Source: Bradyrhizobium sp. LTSP849
GTDB taxonomy: Bacteria; Pseudomonadota; Alphaproteobacteria; Rhizobiales; Xanthobacteraceae
Direction of reading: 5' to 3'
DNA length: 64,000 nt
NCBI RefSeq assembly: GCF_000938255.1
Contig: NZ_JYMR01000052.1
Location: 62,001-126,000, forward strand
The notes beneath the pieces were generated by a model that was given only the letters and a program-made list of their open reading frames with translations, made no database searches and was not told the DNA's origin. The position numbers and the translations under genes were made by a program. Positions 45,668 through 54,924 of this stretch are shown in pieces (positions within the stretch are counted from its first letter, which is position 1; every line of letters begins with the position of its first letter).

Positions 45668-46840
45668 TCACACTGCCGCAGGCGTCCTGATCTCGCGCGG
45701 CAGGATGATCGCCGCCGCAATAGCCAGCAGACATAGCGCGGCGAAAGCGTGCAGCATGGTGACGAAGCCGCCCTGCTCGTAGAGCCAGGCGACCAGGCCA
45801 ACCGACGCACCCGCCGCGGTGAAGCCGACGAAGTAACGCACCGCGTAGGCGCGCGAGCGCCATTCTTCGCTGGTGTATTTCCCGACCATGGCGTCGTTCA
45901 CCGTGACCTGCCCGAACGCGCCCATGACGATGCCGATCGAGACCAGTATCAGCGGCAAATTGGACAGGCTCGCGGCCAGATACAAAAACGGCGCCAGCAT
46001 GAAGGACAGCGGCAGCGCCACCGTCTTCAGCGAATAGCGGTCGAGCAACCGGCCGATCGTGTACTGCGTCATCGCGCCGAACACGTAGACGCAAGCCGCG
46101 ATGACGCCGAGCAGCGCCGGGCTTTTCGTAAGATCCGCAAGCCGCTCCGCGAACAGCTTTGGCAGCGCCACGGTGACCGCATTGAACGTGGTGGAGATCG
46201 CGATGACCACGATCAGCAACGACAGGATCACGCGCCACATGTCCTGCTTGGCGACGCGCGCTTGCGCCGCCGCCTGCTTCGAGCCCTTGCGGTCTTCGTG
46301 CACGACCATCATCGCAAAGGCGATACCGATCAGGATGGTGACGACGCCCGGGACGATGAAGGCAAAGCGCCATCCGAAATATTGCCCGACCACGCCGGTG
46401 ACGAGCGCCGAGGAAGCGACGCCGAGATTGCCCCAGACGCCGTTCAGCCCCATCTCGCGGCCGAGCCTGTCGGCATAGGACACGATCATGGCAGTGCCGA
46501 CGGGATGATAGATCGAGGCGAAGATACCAATCGCAAACAATGCCGCACCGAGCTGCGGCGGCGTCTGCACGAAGCCGACCGAGATCATGGACAAGCCGAT
46601 GCCGATGAAGAAGATCAGCATCATGTGGCGGCGGCTCCAGCGGTCGCCGAGCCAGCCGGTCAGCAGCGAGCCGGCGCCGAAGGCGATGAAACCCGGCGTC
46701 GCGTAGGGCAAAAGTTCCGAATAGGCCATGCCGAGCGCCGGCCCCATGATGATCACGGCGGCGGCGAAGATCAGCATCGCATAATGGTCGATGAAATGAC
46801 CTGCGTTGACGAAACTGATGACCCGGCTGGGGCTGTTCAT
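45668..46840 (-). CDS. major facilitator superfamily transporter
   Basis: Inner-membrane transporter of 390 residues, about twelve helices in two halves. The loop GWLGDRWSRRHMMLIFF after helix 2 is the MFS signature, and a similar GRLLDRYSLKTVAL lies in the second half. NAGHFIDHYAMLIFAAAVI at the start recalls fosmidomycin-resistance-type efflux proteins. GGAGAGGA precedes the ATG. It is divergent from the AraC gene at 46900, which probably regulates it, as in NimR/NimT-type pairs. Confidence 0.9.
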   Translation of the reverse strand: MNSPSRVISFVNAGHFIDHYAMLIFAAAVIIMGPALGMAYSELLPYATPGFIAFGAGSLLTGWLGDRWSRRHMMLIFFIGIGLSMISVGFVQTPPQLGAALFAIGIFASIYHPVGTAMIVSYADRLGREMGLNGVWGNLGVASSALVTGVVGQYFGWRFAFIVPGVVTILIGIAFAMMVVHEDRKGSKQAAAQARVAKQDMWRVILSLLIVVIAISTTFNAVTVALPKLFAERLADLTKSPALLGVIAACVYVFGAMTQYTIGRLLDRYSLKTVALPLSFMLAPFLYLAASLSNLPLILVSIGIVMGAFGQVTVNDAMVGKYTSEEWRSRAYAVRYFVGFTAAGASVGLVAWLYEQGGFVTMLHAFAALCLLAIAAAIILPREIRTPAAV

Positions 46841-46899
46841 TCGAATCCTCTCCTGCTCCGAAATGGGTTATATGTCGGGCGCATGACGGGATGCTGCCA

Positions 46900-47700
46900 A
46901 TGACTGTCGTCGAAACGCCAATCCTCCGGGAGGTCCGGGGCAACCACCGCTCCACCGCGGGCGTGCATCTGGTCGCGCGCGACTATCCCAGGGGGCTGCG
47001 GCTCGACCCGCACATGCACCGCGAGGCCCAGCTGGTCTATGCCGCGAAGGGCACCATGCAGGTGACGACGCCGAAGGGGCGCTGGCTGGTGCCGCCGGAC
47101 CGCGCGGTTTGGGTCCCGGCCCATCTCGAGCACGCCATCGACGTGCTCGCCGACATCGAGATGCGCACGCTGTATTTCGACCCGCCCTGGCTGAAGCGCG
47201 AGCAGCGTTACAAGGGCCTGACCAGCGAGTTCGTGGTGCGGGTGTCGCCGCTGCTGCACCAGGCGATCCTCGCTTTGTTCGACGCCCGCAACACCGAAGA
47301 GCGCACCGAGCTGCTGGTGCGCCTGGTGATGCTGGAATTGCACCAGGCCGAGGATCCCGCGACCTTCGTGCCGCTGCCGCACGAGCCGCGCTGCCGGCGC
47401 GCGGCGATGATCGTGCTCGACGACCCCACCGGCCTGCACGATATCGACACGCTGGCGCGCGAGGTCGGAACCTCGGCGCGGACGCTGTCGCGGCTATTCT
47501 CAACGGAGACACAATTGAGCTTCAAGAGCTGGTGCCAGCGCGCAAGGGTTGCTGCCGCCATCCAGCGGCTATCCACGGATGCAGGTGTGTCGGTGAAGCA
47601 GCTCGCGACCCAGCTCGGTTATGCCAGCGTGCCAGCTTTTTCGGCTGCGTTCCGCCAGGTGACGGGTCGGACGCCGACGGAGTTTGCTGGGAAGGGGTGA
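46900..47700 (+). CDS. AraC-family regulator with N-terminal cupin domain
   Basis: Regulator of 266 residues. The N-terminal cupin (about 20-110) shows HMHREAQLVYAAKGTMQV and WVPAHLEHAIDV; the AraC domain is at about 160-265 (IDTLAREVGTSARTLSRLFS, VSVKQLATQLGYASVPAFSAAF, GRTPTEF). This layout is that of NimR/RipA-like regulators that control a divergent transporter. GGGATG precedes the ATG at 46900; an ATG three codons earlier is also possible. It faces the MFS gene across about 60 bases. Confidence 0.9.
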   Translation: MTVVETPILREVRGNHRSTAGVHLVARDYPRGLRLDPHMHREAQLVYAAKGTMQVTTPKGRWLVPPDRAVWVPAHLEHAIDVLADIEMRTLYFDPPWLKREQRYKGLTSEFVVRVSPLLHQAILALFDARNTEERTELLVRLVMLELHQAEDPATFVPLPHEPRCRRAAMIVLDDPTGLHDIDTLAREVGTSARTLSRLFSTETQLSFKSWCQRARVAAAIQRLSTDAGVSVKQLATQLGYASVPAFSAAFRQVTGRTPTEFAGKG

Positions 47701-47718
47701 GGCGCAGATGCGAGCGGC

Positions 47719-49284
47719 CTACCTGCTCAACCCTGACTCTTCAGGAAGTCCTGCCTTGCGCAAGCCCTCGGCGATGCGAGCTCGCTGCGCAAGACAGGTC
47801 GGATGATCCGACGGCGAACTGGCATGGAATTGGACGATGCTGAAGTTCGGAGCGAGCGTGAGCCCCGCCTGCACATAGGCCCATGCTTCCTCGATCTGAC
47901 CAAGATGCGCCTGCCCGGCGGCGAGATAGAAATACATGAACGGCGCAATATTCCGGTTGGTCTCGATCGATCGCTTGAACCAGTGAACGGCAGCCTCATC
48001 GGCGCCGAGATATGATTGCGCGACGCCTGCCGTATTCATCCAGGAAGAGGCCTTGTTGTCGCGGGGAGAAAGCCGGAAGGCCTCCATGACATGGGCTTCG
48101 GTCTCTTCGGCCCGACCGAGATTGTTTTTACCGAGCCCAATCCACGCATGGGCCGTGGCCAGATTCCGGTCCAGCACCAACGCCCGCTCACATTCGGCGA
48201 TGCCCTGGGCGGCGCGGTTTGTGAAGATCTGGACGACGCCCATCAGGCAATGTGCCCTCGCGTGATTAGGTGTGCGGGCAAGTATCCTCGTTAAGGACGC
48301 TTCGACCACTTGCAGGGGCGCCGCCCTGTCAATCAGCATGGAGGTCGCCCGCATGGTATCGACAGAAGCCATGCCCACCATGGCTTCGACGTTCGCAGAA
48401 TCCAGGCGGAGCGCCTGTTCGAAGAACGGGCGCGCCTGCGACAGGCTCGCGGGATCCGTTCCGCGATTCATATATTCCATACCTTGAAAATACAGGTCCA
48501 TCGAATCCGGATGGGGCGCCCGCGCCGCGCGCCGCGCCTCCACCATGACCAGCTCGGTCCCGAGTTGATTGGCAAGACGGGCACCAATCTCGTCCTGCAT
48601 GTCGAAGAGGTCGACGACCTGTTTATCAAAGCGATCGCCCCACAAATGATTGCCGGTCCCGGCATCGATGAGCTGGACGTTGATGCGCATCCGGCTTCCA
48701 GCCCGCTGCACCGAGCCCTCGAGCACGTAGCGAACGCCGAGTTCACGACCGAGCTGCTTCAGATCGACATGCGTACCCTTGTAGGTGAAGGCGGTGTTAC
48801 GGCCGATCACGAAGATGCCGGCCATTCGCGACAGATCCGTGGTCAGGCTCTCGGTCACGCCGTCGACAAAATATTCCTGCGCGGGATCCGGGCTCAGATT
48901 GGCGAAGGGAAGAACCACAAGCGACGGCTTGCCTGCGGCGGGGCTCGGCAAGACGGCGACAGTTGCAGCCGTCGGCACTTCGCGCACCTCCGCGACGAAG
49001 CGGATGCCCTTGCGCGGAAAGGTCTTGATCAGGCGCTGCGCGTCTCCGGAATCGCCGATCGCCTTGCGCGCGACATTAAGTCGCGTGGTCAGGGCGACGT
49101 CGGAGACGGCGCGGCCATGCCAAATGGTACGGATCAGGTCATCCTTGCTGACGACGCGCTCGCGGTTGCCGATCAGATAGCCGAGCAGGTCGAAGACCTG
49201 TGGCGCGATGGCGATCGCATCCGCTCCGCGGCGCAGCTCGCGCCGCTCGGTGTCGAGAGAAAAATTTTCAAAGAGATAGCGCAA
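47719..49284 (-). CDS. CadC-like winged-helix regulator with TolB-like and TPR regions
   Basis: Protein of 521 residues. An OmpR/CadC-type winged helix lies at about 1-95 (LRYLFENFSLDTERRELRRG, VSDVALTTRLNVARKAIGD); then LVVLPFANLSPDPAQEYFVDGVTESLTTDL, the TolB-N-like segment seen in adenylate-cyclase relatives, and TPR-type helices from about 270 to the end. No cyclase domain and no obvious membrane helix is present. The TTG at 49284 is preferred: AGGGAA stands six to seven bases before it and the product begins where homologous domains begin, while the ATG at 49398 adds an unrelated 38 residues. Confidence 0.85.
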   Translation of the reverse strand: MRYLFENFSLDTERRELRRGADAIAIAPQVFDLLGYLIGNRERVVSKDDLIRTIWHGRAVSDVALTTRLNVARKAIGDSGDAQRLIKTFPRKGIRFVAEVREVPTAATVAVLPSPAAGKPSLVVLPFANLSPDPAQEYFVDGVTESLTTDLSRMAGIFVIGRNTAFTYKGTHVDLKQLGRELGVRYVLEGSVQRAGSRMRINVQLIDAGTGNHLWGDRFDKQVVDLFDMQDEIGARLANQLGTELVMVEARRAARAPHPDSMDLYFQGMEYMNRGTDPASLSQARPFFEQALRLDSANVEAMVGMASVDTMRATSMLIDRAAPLQVVEASLTRILARTPNHARAHCLMGVVQIFTNRAAQGIAECERALVLDRNLATAHAWIGLGKNNLGRAEETEAHVMEAFRLSPRDNKASSWMNTAGVAQSYLGADEAAVHWFKRSIETNRNIAPFMYFYLAAGQAHLGQIEEAWAYVQAGLTLAPNFSIVQFHASSPSDHPTCLAQRARIAEGLRKAGLPEESGLSR

Positions 49285-49447
49285 GCCGTTTCCCTGCAGT
49301 CGCGGTCGATCGCTGAAATCCTTCCGTTCAAGAATAAGCTGCCGGTAAGGAAAATGTAAGCCGGCGACCAGGCCCGTCGGCCTCCCGACGTGATACATCT
49401 AAAGGTAGAGCCCGCGGAAACGTTGGGCCTGGTCAGGGAGACGGGCA

Positions 49448-50422
49448 ATGATCACGCGTCGTGATGTGTTATCGACCGCCGCTGCCGCGTTCGCCGCCAC
49501 GTATCCTGCGCCGCGCGCGCTCGCACGGCCGCTCTCAAAAACCGTGCACATTCTGACAGGCTTCTCGCCCGGGTTCCAGGACGCCATGGCGCGGCTCGTG
49601 GCCGGACAGATGAGCGGCTATGCGGAAACCATCGTGGTCGAGAACCGGCCAGGCGCGGGCGGTCGCATCGCGGTGGAGGCGCTGAAGAACGCCGATGCCG
49701 ACGGATCGGCCATGCTGTTCTCGCCGCTCGGCTTCATGATGTTCTTTCCGCATGTCTACAAGACGCTGAGATACCAGCCGCGTGATTTCACACCGGTGTC
49801 GACCGTCGCCTCGACCCCGACATTGCTGACGGTCGGCCCGAAGGTACCGGCCGACGTCAAGACGCTGGCGGACTTCGTTGCCTGGTGCCGCGCCAATCCG
49901 AAGCTCGCCACCTTCGGTACGCCGGGCGCCGGAACCACGCTGCATTTTCTCGGTACGATGCTGGGCCGCAGCGCGGGCTTCGATTTTCTTCACATACCCT
50001 ATCAAGGCGGTGGCGCGATTCAGGATCTGGTCAAGGGCGTGATTGCGGCGACCGTCATGCCGATCGGAAGCTCGCTCGGGCTTGTCCAGTCTGGAGATCT
50101 TCGCGCGCTGGCGACCACCGGACCGCGCCGCTGCCCGTTCATTCCGGAGGTACCGACGGTGCGGGAAGCCGGATATCCGTCGCTCGAGGACCTCACATGG
50201 TTTGCGTTCTTCGTTCCGGCGAAGACACCAGCGCCGATTGTCGATAAGCTCAATGCCGCGATCCAGGCGGCCGTGCGCACCGACGAGGTCAGGGCCGGCA
50301 TGGCAAAGCTGGCCGTCGAGCCCGATACGATCGCGATGGAAGACTTCACCCGGCTGATCGCATCGGAATCCGACCGGTGGAAGGCGATCGTGCAGGAAAC
50401 GGGGTTCGTCCCGACCGATTGA
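49448..50422 (+). CDS. Bug/TctC-family periplasmic binding protein (orphan)
   Basis: Solute-binding protein of the tripartite tricarboxylate transporter type, 324 residues. It begins MITRRDVLSTAAAAFAAT, a twin-arginine-like signal peptide. Mature part with IVVENRPGAGGRIAVEAL, FGTPGAGTTLHFLGTML, IPYQGGGAIQDLVKG and VPAKTPAPIVDKLNAAI, all family hallmarks. These proteins bind carboxylates or other small acids. No TctA/TctB membrane genes are adjacent; orphan Bug proteins are frequent in such genomes. AGGGAG precedes the ATG. The methyltransferase gene follows by 25 bases. Confidence 0.92.
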   Translation: MITRRDVLSTAAAAFAATYPAPRALARPLSKTVHILTGFSPGFQDAMARLVAGQMSGYAETIVVENRPGAGGRIAVEALKNADADGSAMLFSPLGFMMFFPHVYKTLRYQPRDFTPVSTVASTPTLLTVGPKVPADVKTLADFVAWCRANPKLATFGTPGAGTTLHFLGTMLGRSAGFDFLHIPYQGGGAIQDLVKGVIAATVMPIGSSLGLVQSGDLRALATTGPRRCPFIPEVPTVREAGYPSLEDLTWFAFFVPAKTPAPIVDKLNAAIQAAVRTDEVRAGMAKLAVEPDTIAMEDFTRLIASESDRWKAIVQETGFVPTD

Positions 50423-50447
50423 GCGCGGCATTGACAGGAGGCAACAC

Positions 50448-51464
50448 ATGAGCGGGCCGGCATCCGTGCATGATCTCGTGCAGTCGCATCGCATCACCGC
50501 GGTGATCTATGCTGCGGCGAAGCTCAATCTCGCCGAGGCCATCGGCGATGAGGCGAAATCCGTGGCCGAGCTTGCCCGGCTGGTGTCCGCCGACGAAAGC
50601 GCGCTACGCAGACTGCTCGTCGGCCTGACGACAATTGGCCTGTGCAGGCAGGCAGACCTAGACCGGTTTGCCATGACCGATCTCGGCCGGCAACTCGGCG
50701 AGACCGCCGACCCATCCTTCAAGGACTGGGTTCTCTTTGAGGGCGAGATGCTCGCGCAATCCTGGAGCGGACTGGTCGATTCGGTTCGCACCGGAAAGAC
50801 TGCGACCCAGCTGCGCGGAGAAGGCGATGACCGTTATGCCGCGTCAGGCAATGCGCCGGACGCAAACCGACGGTTCAACGCTGCGATGGTCAGCCTCACG
50901 CGGTCGATCGTTCCAAAGATCGTTGCGGCCCACGACTTCGCCGCCGCGCGCCTCGTCATGGATCTCGGCGGCGGCACCGGCGAATTGATCGGCGCCGTGC
51001 TTCAGCACAACCCTCATCTTGAGGGCGTTGCCCTGGATCTGGCGCGTTGCGAGGCAGATGCGCGCGCACATTTCGACCGGCTTGGTATCGCCGGCCGCTG
51101 CCGGTTCGTCGCCGGCAGCTTCTTTGAAAAAGTCCCGAGCGGCGCCGACACGATCGTGATGAAGAGCATTCTCCATAATTGGAATGACGATCGTTGCCGG
51201 ATTATCCTGCGCAATTGCCGGGACGCGCTGCCGCCGGGCGGGACGCTGATCGTGATCGAGCGGATCATGCCGGAGCTTGCCACGACGGAACCCGGGGATC
51301 GCTCCTGCGTCATGAGCGACCTCAACATGCTGCGAGGACCCGGCGGCTGCGAGCGGACGGAAGCCGAGTATCGCAGGCTCGCGGGCTCGGCCGGCTTCGC
51401 TTTCGTCCGGACGACCGGCATGGGCTCGTTCAGCCTGGTCCAGTTCAGCAGATCCGGCAATTGA
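50448..51464 (+). CDS. SAM-dependent O-methyltransferase (winged-helix dimerising type)
   Basis: Methyltransferase of 338 residues with an N-terminal winged-helix dimerisation domain (SHRITAVIYAAAKLNLAEAI, SADESALRRLLVGLTTIGL) and a C-terminal Rossmann-type catalytic domain: VMDLGGGTGELIGAVL binds SAM, and MKSILHNWNDDRCRIILRNC carries the catalytic His typical of caffeate/hydroxyindole-type O-methyltransferases. The substrate is unknown. CAGGAGG lies before the ATG. It is probably co-transcribed with the Bug-type gene upstream. Confidence 0.9.
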   Translation: MSGPASVHDLVQSHRITAVIYAAAKLNLAEAIGDEAKSVAELARLVSADESALRRLLVGLTTIGLCRQADLDRFAMTDLGRQLGETADPSFKDWVLFEGEMLAQSWSGLVDSVRTGKTATQLRGEGDDRYAASGNAPDANRRFNAAMVSLTRSIVPKIVAAHDFAAARLVMDLGGGTGELIGAVLQHNPHLEGVALDLARCEADARAHFDRLGIAGRCRFVAGSFFEKVPSGADTIVMKSILHNWNDDRCRIILRNCRDALPPGGTLIVIERIMPELATTEPGDRSCVMSDLNMLRGPGGCERTEAEYRRLAGSAGFAFVRTTGMGSFSLVQFSRSGN

Positions 51465-51703
51465 GCAGGCCCTCTTCTGGCGCTGACGTCGGGGGAGCGG
51501 ATCGCGGACGCACCGGCCCCCATTCGCCACACTGCGCGGCAGGCTACTGCGTACCGTACCCCGCCCTCGCCGGGCATGAGAGCATTCTCGAAACGCACAG
51601 CCCAGCTAAAGTTGCCAAATTCGCCTGCTTGATTGTGATCGGCTTCCGCCTCAATCCCGTGTAAGCTTCCGCACCGCACAAACCCCGGATTCGAAAAGCC
51701 CAG

Positions 51704-53053
51704 ATGGCCAACGCCTTCTTCTCCGATCTGCTCGCCACGATCTCCGAGCGCGGCCGCACGCTGCTTCGCCGCGATTCTGCTGATACCAAACAGGACGCCG
51801 ACGGGCTGATCGAGCTCTGCGGCGCGCTGCTGTCGGGCCGGGGTGAAGCCTCCGGCACAGCCATGGCGCGCGAAGTGCTCGACGTCTACGGAGAGCTGGA
51901 TGCGGCAGGACGTCGCGCCTTTTTCGAGGGCCTCGTGCGCGATTTCGGCCCGGACCGGGAACGTCTGGCCAAGGCCATCGAAAAGTGGCGCGCCCAGCCC
52001 AGCGACGAGGACGCGAGCTCGCTGCATTTCGCCTCGGAACCGCGCCGGCAGGAACTGATCCGCCGTCTCAACCGCGCGCCCGGCGGCACCGGCGATCTCG
52101 TCAACATGCGCGCCGATCTGCTCGGCATGACGAACGGCCACACCGATCTCGCCGCGCTCGACCGCGACGTCTCCCATCTTCTCTCTTCGTGGTTCAACAG
52201 GGGGTTTCTCGTGCTGCGCAGGATCGACTGGTCGACCCCGGCCAACATCCTCGAAAAGATCATTCGCTACGAGGCCGTCCACGAGATCAGCGACTGGGAC
52301 GATCTGCGCCGCCGCATCGATCCGGTCGACCGCCGCTGCTACGCCTTCTTCCATCCCGCGATGGTGGATGAGCCCCTGATCTTTGTCGAGGTGGCGCTGA
52401 CCGAGACGATCCCCGGTGCGATTGCGCCGCTGCTCGCGGTCGACCGCCCGTCGGTCCCGATCGAGCGCGCGCGCACCGCCGTGTTCTATTCGATCTCCAA
52501 CACCCAGCGTGGACTTGGCGGCATCTCGTTCGGCAGCTTCCTGATCAAGCAGGTGGTCGAGGAGCTGCGCCGCGAGACGCCGAAACTCGACACCTTCGTG
52601 ACGCTGTCGCCGGTGCCCGGCTTCATGCAATGGGTGAAGCAGGACAAAGACGTTCCGCTGTCGGACGAGGATCGCGAGCTGCTGAAGCGTCTCGACGATC
52701 CCAAATGGTTCGAGAACCCCGAGACGACCGCGCAACTGCGCAGCGTGATCGAGCCGCTCGCCGCGCACTACTTCCTGAAGGCGCGCACGCCGAAGGGCCG
52801 CCTGATCGATTCGGTCGCCCGCTTCCATCTCGGCAACGGCGCGCGGCTCGAGCGCATCAACTGGCTCGGCGACCTCTCGCCGAAGGGTGTGCGGGAATCC
52901 GCTAGCGTGATGGTCAACTATCTCTACCGCCTCGACGACATCGAGAAGAACCACGAGGCCTATGCCAATGACGGCGAGGTCGTGGCGTCCAGCGCGGTGA
53001 AGAAGCTGTTGAAGGGCGAAGGACGAAGGCTGCTCGACATGCGGCTGTCGTAG
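51704..53053 (+). CDS. malonyl-CoA decarboxylase
   Basis: Cytosolic enzyme of 449 residues that decarboxylates malonyl-CoA to acetyl-CoA. The N-terminal helical domain (to about 150) and C-terminal catalytic domain are both recognisable: FNRGFLVLRRIDWSTPA, FFHPAMVDEPLIFVEVAL, ISNTQRGLGGISFGSFLIK, LSPVPGF with Ser302 and FHLGNGARLERINWLGD with His375, the pair that corresponds from memory to the catalytic Ser and His of the human enzyme. In rhizobia it often pairs with malonyl-CoA synthetase (matB), which is not seen here. It stands alone with a repeat behind it. Confidence 0.94.
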   Translation: MANAFFSDLLATISERGRTLLRRDSADTKQDADGLIELCGALLSGRGEASGTAMAREVLDVYGELDAAGRRAFFEGLVRDFGPDRERLAKAIEKWRAQPSDEDASSLHFASEPRRQELIRRLNRAPGGTGDLVNMRADLLGMTNGHTDLAALDRDVSHLLSSWFNRGFLVLRRIDWSTPANILEKIIRYEAVHEISDWDDLRRRIDPVDRRCYAFFHPAMVDEPLIFVEVALTETIPGAIAPLLAVDRPSVPIERARTAVFYSISNTQRGLGGISFGSFLIKQVVEELRRETPKLDTFVTLSPVPGFMQWVKQDKDVPLSDEDRELLKRLDDPKWFENPETTAQLRSVIEPLAAHYFLKARTPKGRLIDSVARFHLGNGARLERINWLGDLSPKGVRESASVMVNYLYRLDDIEKNHEAYANDGEVVASSAVKKLLKGEGRRLLDMRLS

Positions 53054-53063
53054 CGCCCCACTT

Positions 53064-53205
53064 GTCGTCCTGGCGAATGCCAGGACCCATTACCACCGCA
53101 GCCTGTTTGGCGATGACTGCCCATTGCCATGTTGATGCAGGCGGCGACGAATGTTCGCTACAACTCCTCCCTGGGGTAATGGGTCCTGGCTTTCGCCAGG
53201 ACGAC
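53064..53205. repeat. long palindromic repeat upstream of the PrpD gene
   Basis: Left arm 53064-53094 and right arm 53175-53205 are inverted with 30 of 31 bases matching (core GTCGTCCTGGCGAA...CCAGGACCCATTACC). The 80-base centre is not palindromic. Same family as 54763-54883, in the same orientation. It also lies just after the malonyl-CoA decarboxylase stop. Confidence 0.85.
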
Positions 53206-53290
53206 GTTGGGGAGAGTTCGCCGGCTGGACATGCGGCTATCATAAGCGCTATCCGTTTCATCGAACTCCTGCACCAAAGAACGGGACACC

Positions 53291-54739
53291 ATGAAACGAC
53301 GCGATTTTCTCGGCCTGACCGCTGCGGCGGCAACCAGCCTCTCGCTCTCGCCCGCACGCAGTTTCGCGGAGGGCTCCGGCTCAGGGCCGGAGATGACGGC
53401 GCTGTGCGACTACATGAGCGCGGCGAAGACCCGCGCGCTTCCGGCGGACGTCGTCGAACACGCAAAACACCACATTCTCGATACGCTGGCCTCGATGATA
53501 TCCGGATCGGAGCTGCCGCCCGGCCAAGCCGCGCAGCGCTACATCCGCGCCAATGCTGCGCAGGGCACATCGACGGTTGCCGGCACGGCGCTCACGGCAT
53601 CGCCGATCGAGGCCGCACTTGCCAACGGCGTCATGGCGCATGCCGACGAGACCGACGATTCGCACAGCCCGTCGCGGTCGCATCCCGGCTCTTCAACCGT
53701 CCCCGCGGCGCTTGCGCTCGGTGAACACCTCGGCATCGACGGTGCCCATTTCCTGCGGGCGGTGACGCTCGGTTACGACGTCGGCACGCGCGTGGTGATG
53801 GCAATGGGCGGCGCCGATTTCAGCTATGAAAGCGTGCTGAGCACGCACAGCATTTCCGGCACGTTCTGCGCCTCGGCTGCGGCGGCCTGCGTCGCCGGCT
53901 TCGACGCGCGCCGGATGCGCTGGGTGCTCGACTATGCCGCGCAGCAATCCTCCGGCTTCATCGTGTGGCGGCGCGACGTCGATCACATCGAGAAGGGGTT
54001 TGTGTTCGCCGGCATGCCGGCCCGCAACGGCGTGACCGCGGCGCTGCTGGTGCGCTCGGACTGGAACGGCGTCGACGACGTGTTCTCAGGGCCAGACAAT
54101 TACTTCCTGGCCTATGCGCCGAAGGCAGCCACCGGAAAGCTGGTGGAGAAGCTCGGCGAGCGTTACGAGATCGCCGTGACCGACATCAAGAAATGGACCG
54201 TGGGCTCGCCGATCCAGGGACCGCTCGATGCGGTCTACGCCATTCGCAGCAAGCAGGCGTTCGAGGCCGACCAGGTCAAACGCGTGACGGTGCGCCTTGC
54301 GCCATCCGTCGCCGAGGTCGTTGATAACCGCGACATCCCCGACATCTGCCTCCAGCACATGGTCGCCGTGATGCTGCTCGACAAGACCGCCTCGTTCCAC
54401 GCCGCGCACGACAAGCCGCGCATGCAGGACGCGGCGGTTTTGAAGGAGCGCGCCAAGGTAAATCTGGTGCGCGACGAGGAGCTGGCCAAGCTGTTGCCGG
54501 TGCGCGTCGCCATCGTCGAGATCGAGCTCGCCGACGGCACCCGCCTCTCCGAACGCGTCACCGCCGTCCGCGGCACCCCGCGCAACCCGATGACGCGGGA
54601 AGAGGTCATCGACAAGGCGCGCGATTTGATCGCACCGGTGGTGGGAGCCGAGAAGGCGGAGCAGTTGATCAAGTCGGTGTATGGGATTGAGGCGGTGACT
54701 GACATCCGCGGTCTGCGGCCGTTGCTGCAACGCGCGTGA
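53291..54739 (+). CDS. MmgE/PrpD-family protein with a twin-arginine signal
   Basis: Protein of 482 residues in the 2-methylcitrate dehydratase/iminodisuccinate epimerase/cis-aconitate decarboxylase fold. It shows VEHAKHHILDTLASMISGSE, AALANGVMAHADETDDSH, GSSTVPAALALGE and RRMRWVLDYAAQQSSG, the family's N-terminal domain pattern. It begins MKRRDFLGLTAAAATSLSL with a possible cleavage near SFAEG. This is odd because the family is normally cytoplasmic. The substrate is not readable. It is bracketed by two copies of the same palindromic repeat. Confidence 0.88.
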   Translation: MKRRDFLGLTAAAATSLSLSPARSFAEGSGSGPEMTALCDYMSAAKTRALPADVVEHAKHHILDTLASMISGSELPPGQAAQRYIRANAAQGTSTVAGTALTASPIEAALANGVMAHADETDDSHSPSRSHPGSSTVPAALALGEHLGIDGAHFLRAVTLGYDVGTRVVMAMGGADFSYESVLSTHSISGTFCASAAAACVAGFDARRMRWVLDYAAQQSSGFIVWRRDVDHIEKGFVFAGMPARNGVTAALLVRSDWNGVDDVFSGPDNYFLAYAPKAATGKLVEKLGERYEIAVTDIKKWTVGSPIQGPLDAVYAIRSKQAFEADQVKRVTVRLAPSVAEVVDNRDIPDICLQHMVAVMLLDKTASFHAAHDKPRMQDAAVLKERAKVNLVRDEELAKLLPVRVAIVEIELADGTRLSERVTAVRGTPRNPMTREEVIDKARDLIAPVVGAEKAEQLIKSVYGIEAVTDIRGLRPLLQRA

Positions 54740-54762
54740 GGCTGCGCGCGGCTCACTCCATT

Positions 54763-54883
54763 GTCGTCCCGGCGAAGGCCGGGACCCATAACCACAGGAA
54801 GTGGTTTGACGAAGACTCGGAGTTGTCAGCTCGCGCCATAACTTCTCCCTGGGGTTATGGGTCCCGGCCTTCGCCGGGACGAC
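54763..54883. repeat. long palindromic repeat downstream of the PrpD gene
   Basis: Arms 54763-54793 and 54853-54883 are a perfect 31-base inverted repeat (core GTCGTCCCGGCGAAGGCC). The 59-base centre differs in length from the copy at 53064-53205 but both end in CTCCCTGGGG just before the right arm. It lies between the convergent PrpD and tartrate dehydratase genes, a suitable place for a two-way transcript end. Confidence 0.85.
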
Positions 54884-54924
54884 AGCGAGTATTTGGCGCG
54901 GCCGTCGTACTCCAACGACAAATG

